A stretch of 64,000 bases of DNA from Actinospineispora acaciae DSM 45401 (lineage in GTDB: Bacteria; Actinomycetota; Actinomycetes; Mycobacteriales; Pseudonocardiaceae): NCBI RefSeq assembly GCF_000620785.1, contig NZ_JIAI01000009.1, forward strand, positions 186,001 to 250,000, read 5' to 3'. The notes under the pieces were generated by a model. It did no database searches. It saw only the letters and a program-made list of their open reading frames with translations, and had not been told where the DNA came from. Position numbers and translations under genes: made by a program. Of this stretch, positions 1-7,519 are shown piece by piece (position 1 is the first letter of the stretch; the number at the start of each line of letters is the position of its first letter).

Positions 1-478
1 GGATGACGTGGTGGCCACCGTGACCCTGTCCAAGTCGCTGGGCAGCCAGGGCGGCGCGGTGCTCGGGCCGGCGGCGGTGATCGAGCACCTGGTGGACTCC
101 GCGCGCAGCTTCATCTTCGACACCGGCCTGGCCCCGGCCAGCGTCGGCGCGGCGCTGGCTGCGCTGCGGGTGCTGGTCGCGGAGCCGGAGCGACCGGCCG
201 CCGTGCTGGCCGCCGCCGAGGCGATCGCGGCCGCCGCCGGGGTGCCGGCCTCCGGGTCGGCGGTGGTGTCGGCGGTGCTCGGCGAGCCGGAGGCGGCGGT
301 CGCGGCGGCCACCGGGTGCCTGGAGCGCGGGGTGCGGGTGGGCTGCTTCCGGCCGCCGTCGGTCCCGGCCGGCACCAGCCGGCTGCGGCTGACCGCCCGC
401 GCCACGCTGACCGACGCCGAGCTTGCGCACGTGCGGGCGGTGCTGGCCGAGGTGCTGGAACGGGTGCCGGTCGGGTGA
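1..478 (+). CDS. bioF: 8-amino-7-oxononanoate synthase, C-terminal part
   Basis: This is the 3' end of a gene that begins before the window; the first whole codon is at position 2. BioF is a cytosolic PLP enzyme that condenses pimeloyl thioester with alanine to give KAPA, the first step of biotin ring assembly. The visible part opens with TLSKSLGSQGG, the PLP-lysine motif of the alpha-oxoamine synthase family, followed by the C-terminal small domain. Its TGA overlaps the GTG start of bioD, so the two are probably translationally coupled. The order bioF-bioD-bioB makes the identification secure although about half the protein is missing. Confidence 0.93.
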   Translation, partial: DDVVATVTLSKSLGSQGGAVLGPAAVIEHLVDSARSFIFDTGLAPASVGAALAALRVLVAEPERPAAVLAAAEAIAAAAGVPASGSAVVSAVLGEPEAAVAAATGCLERGVRVGCFRPPSVPAGTSRLRLTARATLTDAELAHVRAVLAEVLERVPVG

Positions 479-1158
479 GCGTGCTGGTGGTGACCGGCAC
501 CGGGACCGGGGTCGGCAAGACGGTGGTGACGGCGGCGCTGGCGGCGCTCGCGCTGGCCGAGGGCCGGCGGGTGGCGGTGTTCAAGCCGGCGCAGACCGGG
601 ATGGGGCCGGGGGAGCCCGGCGACCTGGACGAGGTGCGCCGGCTGGTCGGTGGGGTCGACGGACTGACCCTGCGCGAGCTGGCCCGCTACCCGGACCCGC
701 TGGCCCCGGCCACCGCCGCCGTGAGGGCCGGGCGTTCTCCGGTCACCCCCGCCGAGGCGGCCGACGTCGCCGCCAAGCTGGCCACCGAGCACGACCTGGT
801 GCTCGTCGAGGGCGCCGGCGGGCTGCTGGTGCGGCTGACCGCCGAGGGCACCCTGGCCGACGTGGCGACCGCCCTGGACGCGCCGGTGCTGGTCGTGACC
901 GCCGCCGGCCTCGGCACGCTCAACCACACCGAGCTGACCGTCCGCGCGCTGGCCGTCCTCGGGCTGCGCTGCCCCGGCCTGGTGATCGGCAGCTGGCCGG
1001 CCGAGCCCGACCTGGCCGCCCGGTGCAACCTGTCCGACCTGCCCGCCGTGACCGGCGTCCCGCTGCTGGGGCGGATGCCCGAAGGCGCCGCGCGCCTGGA
1101 ACCGTCCGCGTTCCTGGCCGCCGCCAGGTCCGCGCTCGACCCACCGGCTTTCGGCTGA
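475..1158 (+). CDS. bioD: ATP-dependent dethiobiotin synthetase
   Basis: BioD closes the ureido ring: DAPA plus CO2 plus ATP gives dethiobiotin. The 227-residue product starts at a GTG overlapping the bioF stop. It has the P-loop GTGTGVGKT at residues 8-16, a KPAQTG segment around residue 40 (substrate lysine region), and VEGAGGLLV near residue 110, all typical of BioD. Longer upstream reading in this frame lies inside bioF and is rejected. The gene sits between bioF and bioB in one operon. Confidence 0.95.
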   Translation: MSVLVVTGTGTGVGKTVVTAALAALALAEGRRVAVFKPAQTGMGPGEPGDLDEVRRLVGGVDGLTLRELARYPDPLAPATAAVRAGRSPVTPAEAADVAAKLATEHDLVLVEGAGGLLVRLTAEGTLADVATALDAPVLVVTAAGLGTLNHTELTVRALAVLGLRCPGLVIGSWPAEPDLAARCNLSDLPAVTGVPLLGRMPEGAARLEPSAFLAAARSALDPPAFG

Positions 1159-1176
1159 GAAATGGAGTCCGCCTCG

Positions 1177-2178
1177 ATGACCGCTTCCGACGTGCTCGCC
1201 GAGCTGCGCGAGTCGGTGCTCGAACGCGGCGTGCCGGCGCGCCCCGACCAGGTGCTGGAGCTGCTGCGGCTGCCCGACTCACGCGTCGAGGAGTTGCTGG
1301 AGCTGGCCCACCGGGTGCGGATGCGCTGGTGCGGGCCGGAGGTCGAGGTGGAGGGCATCGTGTCGCTCAAGACCGGCGGCTGCCCGGAGGACTGCCACTT
1401 CTGCTCGCAGTCCGGGCTGTTCGCCTCCCCGGTGCGCTCGGCGTGGCTGGACATCCCGATGCTCGTCGAGGCGGCCAAGCAGACGGCGAAGACCGGGGCC
1501 ACCGAGTTCTGCATCGTGGCCGCCGTGCGCGGGCCCGACGAGCGGCTGATGAGCCAGGTCGCCGCCGGCATCACCGCGATCAAGGACGAGGTGGACATCA
1601 ACATCGCCTGCTCGCTGGGGATGCTGACGGCGTCGCAGGTGGACGCGCTGGCCGCGATGGGTGTGCACCGCTACAACCACAACCTGGAGACCGCCCGGTC
1701 GTACTTCCCCGAGGTGGTGACGACGCACACCTGGGAGGAGCGCTGGGACACCCTGCGGATGGTTCGTGACGCGGGCATGGAGGTGTGCTGCGGCGGCATC
1801 CTGGGCATGGGGGAGACCCTGGAGCAGCGCGCCGAGTTCGCCGGCCAGCTCGCCGAGCTGGAGCCCGACGAGGTCCCGATGAACTTCCTGAACCCTCGGC
1901 CCGGCACGCCGTTCGGCGAGCTGGAGCCGATGGACGGGGCCGAGGCGTTGCGTACCGTGGCCGCGTTCCGGCTGGCGCTGCCCCGGACGGTGCTCCGGTT
2001 CGCCGGGGGTCGGGAGATCACGCTCGGGGACCTCGGCGCGCGGCGGGGGCTGCTGGGCGGGATCAACGCCGTGATCGTGGGCAACTACCTGACCACGCTG
2101 GGCCGTCCGGCCGAGGCCGACCTCGACCTGCTCGACGAGCTGTCGATGCCGGTCAAGGCGCTGAACCAGACCTTGTGA
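1177..2178 (+). CDS. bioB: Biotin synthase, radical SAM
   Basis: BioB inserts sulfur into dethiobiotin to form biotin, using SAM and iron-sulfur clusters. The radical-SAM motif CPEDCHFC (CxxxCxxC) is at about residues 69-76. The remainder (MRWCGPEVEVEGI, NHNLETARSYFPEV-like, FLNPRPGTP) matches actinobacterial BioB closely. I chose ATG 1177 (333 aa) because a GGAG sits 9 nt upstream; an in-frame ATG at 1162 would add five residues and has no clear ribosome site. The stop overlaps the GTG of the next gene by 3 bases. Confidence 0.96.
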   Translation: MTASDVLAELRESVLERGVPARPDQVLELLRLPDSRVEELLELAHRVRMRWCGPEVEVEGIVSLKTGGCPEDCHFCSQSGLFASPVRSAWLDIPMLVEAAKQTAKTGATEFCIVAAVRGPDERLMSQVAAGITAIKDEVDINIACSLGMLTASQVDALAAMGVHRYNHNLETARSYFPEVVTTHTWEERWDTLRMVRDAGMEVCCGGILGMGETLEQRAEFAGQLAELEPDEVPMNFLNPRPGTPFGELEPMDGAEALRTVAAFRLALPRTVLRFAGGREITLGDLGARRGLLGGINAVIVGNYLTTLGRPAEADLDLLDELSMPVKALNQTL

Positions 2179-2360
2179 CGGCCCCGTTCTGTGAGCAGTG
2201 CGGGTCGCCGGCGGACAAGGGGGAGCACCGCCGCTGCGCCGCGCGCCGTGAGCTGGAGCCGCCGCGCTACTGCCCGGACTGCGGGCGCCGGATGGTGGTG
2301 CAGGTGACGCCGGTGGGGTGGACGGCGCGGTGTAGTCGGCATGGGGAGCTTCGTGGCTGA
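2175..2360 (+). CDS. bsaP: Biotin synthase auxiliary protein BsaP
   Basis: This 61-residue protein starts at a GTG overlapping the bioB stop codon. It contains CEQC near residue 6, CA at 21, CPDC near residue 33 and a final CSRHG, so six cysteines lie in a very small protein. The sequence, including PPRYCP and MVVQVTP-GWTARCSRHG, resembles the mycobacterial protein encoded just downstream of bioB (Rv1590/BsaP), a cluster-binding factor required for biotin synthase activity (recalled knowledge). Here I infer the same role, supported by the translational coupling to bioB. Confidence 0.85.
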   Translation: MTAPFCEQCGSPADKGEHRRCAARRELEPPRYCPDCGRRMVVQVTPVGWTARCSRHGELRG

Positions 2361-2370
2361 TGCGTGTCTT

Positions 2371-2411
2371 ACTTACGAAAAAGTAAGTACCTGACAAATT
2401 AGTGGGTACTT
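2371..2411. promoter_or_regulatory. Double inverted-repeat operator upstream of imine reductase gene
   Basis: ACTTAC (2371-2376) and GTAAGT (2383-2388) form one perfect inverted repeat with a 6-nt AT-rich spacer. AAGTAC (2385-2390) and GTACTT (2406-2411) form a second that shares bases with the first. This is the only AT-rich stretch in the neighbourhood and it precedes 2446. The ACTTAC/GTAAGT arms resemble operators of HxlR-type regulators (inference), but no such regulator gene is next to it. Confidence 0.6.
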
Positions 2412-2445
2412 GAGCGGTGGTCAGTACGACGCGAGTATCTGGTCC

Positions 2446-3348
2446 ATGACTGAAGGACACAAGGCGCCGGTGACGGTGCTCGGGCTGGGGCCGATGGGCC
2501 GGGCGCTTGCCGGCGCGTTCCTGGACAATGGCCACCCGACGACCGTGTGGAACCGCACGGCGGCGAAGGCGGACGCGCTGGTGGCGCGGGGTGCCGTTCG
2601 GGCGGCCACGGTGGAGGAGGCGGTGGGCGCCAGCGAGCTGGTGGTTCTGTGTGTGATCGACTACGCGGCGGGGCGGGAGATCGTCGAGCCGGTGGCGGGG
2701 GCGCTCGGCGGCCGCGGTTTGGTGCACCTCACCGCGGACACGCCGGAGCGGGCCAGGCGGATGGCGGCGTGGGCGGCCGAGCATGGGATCGACTACCTGG
2801 ACGGGGCGATCATGACCCCGACCGAGACCATCGGCGGGCCGGGCGCCGTGTTGCTCTACAGCGGGCCGGAGGCGCTCTACCGGAAGCACCGGGAGGCGCT
2901 GGACAGCCTGGGAGGGAGCGCAAGCTACCTCGGCGCGGACCCGGGTCGGGCGGCCGCGCACGACGTGGCGTTGTTGGACATGTGCTGGACGGCGGTGACG
3001 GGGCTTGCGCACGGGTTCGCGCTGGCCGCCGCCGAGGACATCACCGCACGGGAGCTGGCGCCGTTCGCCGAGGGGATCGCGCAGTTGTTGCCGCATTTCA
3101 TCACCGAGATGGTCAAGGACACCGAGGCCGGCGAGTTCCCGGGCGAGACCTCGAACATCAGGTCCATCACCGCGGGGATGGAGCACGTCCGTGAGGCCAG
3201 CGAGGCTCGGGGGATCGACGGTGGGGTGATCGCCGCCGCGCTGCGGGTGGCACACCGCGCTATCGACGCCGGCCGGGGGGAGGACAACATCACCGGGCTG
3301 GTCAACCACATGAGTCCGCGCCGGGCTGGAGGCAGCCGTCGGGAATAG
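2446..3348 (+). CDS. NAD(P)-dependent imine reductase-like oxidoreductase
   Basis: The 300-residue product begins with a Rossmann fold, VTVLGLGPMG at residues 9-18, the GxGxMG signature of the 6-phosphogluconate/3-hydroxyisobutyrate dehydrogenase superfamily. WNRT follows the second strand, which suggests NADPH preference. The C-terminal half (LLDMCWTAVTGLAHGFALA, ITAGMEHV, NITGLVNHM) is the all-helical domain seen in imine reductases. The native substrate is unknown for most of these enzymes. ATG 2446 is preferred; a TTG at 2410 would start inside the operator. The gene is monocistronic here and not obviously linked to the biotin operon. Confidence 0.8.
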   Translation: MTEGHKAPVTVLGLGPMGRALAGAFLDNGHPTTVWNRTAAKADALVARGAVRAATVEEAVGASELVVLCVIDYAAGREIVEPVAGALGGRGLVHLTADTPERARRMAAWAAEHGIDYLDGAIMTPTETIGGPGAVLLYSGPEALYRKHREALDSLGGSASYLGADPGRAAAHDVALLDMCWTAVTGLAHGFALAAAEDITARELAPFAEGIAQLLPHFITEMVKDTEAGEFPGETSNIRSITAGMEHVREASEARGIDGGVIAAALRVAHRAIDAGRGEDNITGLVNHMSPRRAGGSRRE

Positions 3349-3387
3349 AACGTTCTATCCAGTCGGGCCGGCGTGGCGCGCGGACGT

Positions 3388-4077
3388 TCAGTTGTCGCTG
3401 TGTTCGACCAGATAGCTGGACAGCGGCGCCGGCACCGCCCGCAGCTCGGACAGCAGCCCGGCCTCCCGGCTGAGCAGCGCGCGCACCATCCGCAGCCGCC
3501 GGGTCGGACACGTCTGCTCCAACAACCGCTGCCGGTCGCGCATCGGCAGCAGGCAGTCGGCGGCCAGCAGGTGCGGCAGGGTGGCCGGTGCGACGTCGCC
3601 CGCCGGCTCGCGCCACTCCTCGTTGCGCCAGGCGGTGCGGCAGTAGTGCTGGTGCGCCGCCCTGGCCGCCCTGGCCAGCACGTGCAGGTGCTCGGTCGGC
3701 GTGTGGTCGTCGTCCACGTCCGGCAGCCAGGCCACCTTGCCGATCAGGTACGGCCGCGACCCGCTGTCCACGTCGAGCAGGCGGAACCGGCGGGCACCCC
3801 GCGTGATGATGTCGAACCGCCCGTCGGGCAGCTTGCGGACGTCGCGCAGCATGGCCGTGCAGCCCACCCGGTGCAGCCCGTTGATGCCGTCCTGGTCGGG
3901 CGTCCAGCCCTCCCGCACCGCGATCACGCCGAACTCTTTCCCCGGCACCGTCCCGGTCACCAGATCGATGGTGAGCTGCCGGTATCGCGGTTCGAACACG
4001 TGCAGGGGCAGGGACGCCCCGGGCATGAGAACGGTCCCGAGGGGGAACAGCGGGAGCGTCTCGGCCACCTGGACCAC
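3388..4077 (-). CDS. LON substrate-binding-domain protein
   Basis: The 229-residue protein has the LON N-terminal domain without any ATPase or protease domain. It starts ETLPLFPLGTVLMPGASLPLHVFEPRY, the hallmark of the family, then FGVIAV and a C-terminal helical part rich in arginine and leucine. Standalone proteins of this kind are common in actinobacteria and have no settled function. The GTG at 4077 gives the usual start just before the domain; the reading frame stays open upstream toward 4167 but that part is not LON-like. It is transcribed toward the imine reductase gene. Confidence 0.85.
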   Translation of the reverse strand: MVQVAETLPLFPLGTVLMPGASLPLHVFEPRYRQLTIDLVTGTVPGKEFGVIAVREGWTPDQDGINGLHRVGCTAMLRDVRKLPDGRFDIITRGARRFRLLDVDSGSRPYLIGKVAWLPDVDDDHTPTEHLHVLARAARAAHQHYCRTAWRNEEWREPAGDVAPATLPHLLAADCLLPMRDRQRLLEQTCPTRRLRMVRALLSREAGLLSELRAVPAPLSSYLVEHSDN

Positions 4078-4126
4078 GTTACGACGTCCAAGCCCTGATC
4101 GCTGGCCGGATGCCGGCCCGAAAGGG

Positions 4127-4798
4127 CTACTCGGCGGCGCTGGGCGGGCGCAGCACGGCGGACGCATCGGTCACCCGAAGGTGCCGCTCGGCGAACCGGA
4201 ACAGCGCCGCCGGTCGCCCGCCGGCCGGCCCCGGCGGCGCCACCCGCCCGGTGGGCACCAGCACGCCCCGCCGCGCCAGCACCCGCTGCAGGTTCGTCGC
4301 CGAGACCGGATGCCCGAGCGCGCTCACGTACAGGTCGCGCAGGGCGGACACGGTGAACTCGTCGGGCGCGAGCGCGAACCCGAGGTTGGTGTACGACAGC
4401 TTGGCGCGCAGCCGCTCCCGGGCGTCGCGCACGATCGCGGCGTGGTCGAACGCGGTCGGGGGCAGCTCGGCCACCGGGTGCCAGCGGGTGTCGGCGGGCA
4501 CAGTGGGATCCGCGTCACAGCGGACCAGGCCGAGGAACGCGGTGGCCACCAGCCGTATCCCCGGCACCCGGTCCGGCGCGCTGAACACGCCGAGCTGCTC
4601 CACGTGGGCGACTTCCCGCAGGTCCACCTTGTCGGCGAGCTGGCGCAGCACCGAGGTCTGCACGTCCTCGGTGGCGCCGAGGCGGCCGCCGGGGAGCGCC
4701 CAGCGGTCCAGGTCGGGCTGTTGCGCACGTTGCCAGAGCAACACCTGCAGCGTGTCGTCCCGGATCTGGAGCACGGCGGCGAGCACTTCGTGTCCCAT
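4127..4798 (-). CDS. nrtR: NrtR-type NUDIX transcriptional regulator of NAD synthesis
   Basis: The 223-residue protein has an N-terminal NUDIX fold (LLWQRAQQPDLDRWALPGGRLG) and a C-terminal winged helix (YTNLGFALAPDEFTVSALRDLY, SATNLQRVLARRG), the layout of NrtR repressors. The NUDIX box is degenerate: RQLADK replaces REUxEE, so hydrolysis is unlikely and ligand sensing (ADP-ribose in studied NrtRs) is expected. The start at 4798 has AGGGGA 8 nt upstream; an ATG at 4828 is possible but lacks one. It is divergent from nadA with a perfect palindrome between them, which supports local control of nadABC. Confidence 0.88.
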   Translation of the reverse strand: MGHEVLAAVLQIRDDTLQVLLWQRAQQPDLDRWALPGGRLGATEDVQTSVLRQLADKVDLREVAHVEQLGVFSAPDRVPGIRLVATAFLGLVRCDADPTVPADTRWHPVAELPPTAFDHAAIVRDARERLRAKLSYTNLGFALAPDEFTVSALRDLYVSALGHPVSATNLQRVLARRGVLVPTGRVAPPGPAGGRPAALFRFAERHLRVTDASAVLRPPSAAE

Positions 4799-4828
4799 CC
4801 CCGTTCCCCTGCTGGTAACATCACCCAT

Positions 4829-4851
4829 GTTTTCGATTGTAAGGCGAAAAC
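4829..4851. promoter_or_regulatory. NrtR operator, nrtR-nadA intergenic palindrome
   Basis: GTTTTCG (4829-4835) and CGAAAAC (4845-4851) form a perfect 7-bp inverted repeat with a 9-nt spacer. It sits between the divergent nrtR and nadA genes. GTTTTC-type arms match what is recalled for actinobacterial NAD-pathway operators. Repression of nadABC from this site is inferred. Confidence 0.8.
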
Positions 4852-4892
4852 CTGGCGGGCGTACAGGCGACCCGGCCGGCGAGGAGGAAGCC

Positions 4893-5876
4893 GTGACGAT
4901 TACCGAGGTCAGAGCGGTCACAGGCTGGGCGGACGAGGTCCGCCGGCTGGCCCGCGAACGCGACGCCGTGATCCTGGCGCACAACTACCAGCTGCCGGAG
5001 ATCCAGGACGTCGCCCACCACACCGGCGACTCGCTGGCGCTGTCCCGGATCGCGGCCGCGGCCGAGCAGTCCACCATCGTGTTCTGCGGGGTGCACTTCA
5101 TGGCGGAGACCGCGAAGATCCTCTCCCCGGACAAGACGGTGCTGATCCCGGACGCGGCCGCCGGCTGCTCGCTGGCCGACTCGATCACCGCCGAGCAGCT
5201 GCGGGAGTGGAAGGCCGAGCACCCGGACGCGGTGGTCGTCTCGTACGTGAACACCACCGCCGAGGTGAAGGCGGAGACCGACGTGTGCTGCACGTCCTCG
5301 AACGCCGTCGAGGTGGTGGAGTCGATCCCGGCCGACCGCGAGGTGCTGTTCCTGCCCGACCAGTTCCTGGGCGCGCACGTGCGGCGGGTCACCGGCCGGG
5401 AGAACCTGCACGTCTGGGCGGGGGAGTGCCACGTGCACGCCGGCATCAACGGCCCCGAGCTGACCGCCCGCGCCGCCGAGGACCCGGACGCCGAGCTGTT
5501 CATCCACCCGGAGTGCGGCTGCGCCACGTCCGCGCTGTACCTGGCCGGGGCGGGCGCGGTGGAGTCCGAGCGGGTCAGGATCCTGTCCACCGGCGGGATG
5601 CTGGACGCGGCGCGCTCGACGTCCGCCCGGTCCGTGCTGGTGGCCACCGAGGTGGGCATGCTGCACCAGTTGCGCAGGGCCGCGCCCGAGGTTGACTTCC
5701 GCGCGGTGAACGACAGGGCGTCCTGCCGGTACATGAAGATGATCACGCCGGAGAAGGTGCTGCGCGCGCTGCGGGAGGGCCGCGACGAGGTGCACGTCGA
5801 CCCCGCGATCGCCGAGCGGGCGCGGGCCTCGGTGCAACGGATGGTCGAGATCGGCCGCCCTGGCGGTGGCGAGTGA
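4893..5876 (+). CDS. nadA: Quinolinate synthase
   Basis: NadA condenses iminoaspartate with dihydroxyacetone phosphate to quinolinate in de novo NAD synthesis. The 327-residue product carries three cysteines at cluster-ligand positions: C92 in AAGCSLAD, C179 in AGECHVH and C278 in ASCRYMKM, with spacings close to those of E. coli NadA. ILAHNYQ near residue 28 is the conserved start of the first domain. GTG 4893 follows a strong GAGGAGGA ribosome site. Its stop overlaps the nadB start, so nadA-nadB-nadC form one operon behind the NrtR operator. Confidence 0.96.
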   Translation: MTITEVRAVTGWADEVRRLARERDAVILAHNYQLPEIQDVAHHTGDSLALSRIAAAAEQSTIVFCGVHFMAETAKILSPDKTVLIPDAAAGCSLADSITAEQLREWKAEHPDAVVVSYVNTTAEVKAETDVCCTSSNAVEVVESIPADREVLFLPDQFLGAHVRRVTGRENLHVWAGECHVHAGINGPELTARAAEDPDAELFIHPECGCATSALYLAGAGAVESERVRILSTGGMLDAARSTSARSVLVATEVGMLHQLRRAAPEVDFRAVNDRASCRYMKMITPEKVLRALREGRDEVHVDPAIAERARASVQRMVEIGRPGGGE

Positions 5877-7519
5877 ACGCGCCCCGCTGGGAGGCCGGCG
5901 CGGACCTGGTCGTGGTGGGCAGCGGCGTGGCCGGGCTGTCCGCCGCGCTGGAGGCGCACGAGCTGGGGCTGCGGACGCTGGTGGTGACCAAGGACGACGC
6001 CGGGGCCGGGTCCACCCGGTGGGCGCAGGGCGGCATCGCCGTGGTGCTCGACGACGGGCACGAACCGGGCGACTCGGTGCACCGGCACGTGGCCGACACG
6101 CTGGCCGCCGCCGGCGGGCTGGCCGACCCGGCCGCCGTGGCCGCCATCCTGGCCGACGGCCCGGCGGCGGTGTCCGAGCTGCGCGGGCGGGGCGCGGTGT
6201 TCGACCCCGGGCCGGGCGGGCTCGCGCTCGCCAGGGAGGGCGGGCACAGCGCGTTCCGGGTGGTGCACGCCGGCGGCGACGCGACGGGCGCCGAAGTCCA
6301 GCGCGCCCTGCTGGCCGCCGCCCGCGACACCGCCCCCGAGCCGCTGCCCATCCTGACCGACCACCTGGCCGTCGATGTCCTACCCGTGAGTGGTAAACGG
6401 TGCTATGACACCGCTAACCACTCACGGGTGGCGGGGATCCTCGTCGTGGACGGGCAGGGGCGGCCGGGGGTGGTACGGGCGCGCGCGGTGGTGCTGGCGA
6501 CCGGCGGGTACGGGCAGCTGTACGCGAGCACCACGAACCCGGACACCTCGACCGGGGACGGGCTGGCGCTCGCGCTGCGGGCCGGCGCGCCCGCCGCCGA
6601 CCTGGAGTTCGTCCAGTTCCACCCGACGGTGCTCTACACCGGGCCGGGGGCGCGCGGGCGCCGTCCGCTGGTCACCGAGGCGGTGCGCGGCCACGGCGCG
6701 GTGCTGGTGGACGCCGCCGGCCGCCGCGTGATGGCCGGCGAGCACCCGCTGGAGGACCTGGCCCCGCGCGACGTGGTGTCCGCCGCGATCGCCCGGCGGA
6801 TGGCCGCCACCGGCGCGAGCTGCGTCTACCTGGACGCCACCGCGCTGGACGGGTTCGCCGAGCGGTTCCCGACCGTGCACGCGGCGGCCCGCGCGATCGG
6901 CGTGGACCCGGCGACCGAGCCGATCCCGGTCAGCCCCGCCGCGCACTACACCTGCGGCGGCGTGCTCACCGACGTGCACGGGCGCACCGGGGTGGCCGGG
7001 CTGTACGCGGCCGGCGAGGTCGCCCGCAGCGGCCTGCACGGCGCCAACCGGCTGGCGTCCAACAGCCTGCTCGAAGGCCTGGTGATGGGCCGGCGGGCGG
7101 CGCGCGCGGTGGCCGCCGACCTGGCCGGCCCCCGGCGGCTGCTCGAAGGCCCGGTGGGTGACCCGAGCCCGCCGACGCTGAAGGCGGCCGCCCGCGACCT
7201 GGTGCAGCGGACCATGACCTGGGGCGCCTCGATCGGCCGCGACGGCGCCGGGCTGGCCGCCGCCTCCGACGCCATCGACGCCGGCACCGCCGAGCGCGCC
7301 GTCACCGACCGAGCGACCGGCGAGGACGCCGCGCTCACCCTCATCGCGCAGGCGGTGCTCGCCGCCGCCGGCACCCGAACCGAAAGCCGAGGTTGTCACG
7401 TGCGTACCGACTTCCCCCGTACCGACGACGCCCACCAGCGGCGCAGCCTGGTGGTCGAGCTGACCGACGGCGCGCTGGCCGTGCGCCCGACCGACGACAC
7501 CGAGGCGGGTGCGGCATGA
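5873..7519 (+). CDS. nadB: L-aspartate oxidase with an in-frame palindrome insert
   Basis: NadB is an FAD enzyme that oxidises aspartate to iminoaspartate for NadA. The 548-residue product has the FAD motif VVGSGVAGLSAAL (residues 14-26), STRWAQGGIA, the FAD-linked region QFHPTVLY and HGANRLASNSLLEGL near the C-terminal end of the FAD domain. Residues 171-186 (PVSGKRCYDTANHSRV) are encoded by a palindromic repeat of the same family as the one at 33424-33467; they fall at a surface-type junction before VAGILV and keep the frame. The gene overlaps nadA (GTGA) and nadC (ATGA). Confidence 0.95.
   Translation: MNAPRWEAGADLVVVGSGVAGLSAALEAHELGLRTLVVTKDDAGAGSTRWAQGGIAVVLDDGHEPGDSVHRHVADTLAAAGGLADPAAVAAILADGPAAVSELRGRGAVFDPGPGGLALAREGGHSAFRVVHAGGDATGAEVQRALLAAARDTAPEPLPILTDHLAVDVLPVSGKRCYDTANHSRVAGILVVDGQGRPGVVRARAVVLATGGYGQLYASTTNPDTSTGDGLALALRAGAPAADLEFVQFHPTVLYTGPGARGRRPLVTEAVRGHGAVLVDAAGRRVMAGEHPLEDLAPRDVVSAAIARRMAATGASCVYLDATALDGFAERFPTVHAAARAIGVDPATEPIPVSPAAHYTCGGVLTDVHGRTGVAGLYAAGEVARSGLHGANRLASNSLLEGLVMGRRAARAVAADLAGPRRLLEGPVGDPSPPTLKAAARDLVQRTMTWGASIGRDGAGLAAASDAIDAGTAERAVTDRATGEDAALTLIAQAVLAAAGTRTESRGCHVRTDFPRTDDAHQRRSLVVELTDGALAVRPTDDTEAGAA
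6383..6428. repeat. Palindromic repeat inside nadB
   Basis: CCCGTGAGTGG (6383-6393) pairs perfectly with CCACTCACGGG (6418-6428). The stem continues inward with TAAACGGT against ACCGCTAA, two mismatches, leaving an 8-nt loop GCTATGAC. Arms and the GCTATG loop match the element at 33424-33467. The 46-bp element adds about 15 codons without a stop. Confidence 0.85.

Noticed and set aside
423..1769. A 448-codon plus-strand frame spanning bioD and bioB
   Set aside because: It is out of frame with both; the translation is repetitive Arg-Gly-Ala with no domain, and bioD and bioB motifs lie in other frames.
6390..6731. A frame starting inside the nadB palindrome
   Set aside because: It runs out of frame through conserved nadB coding sequence, and there is no ribosome site.
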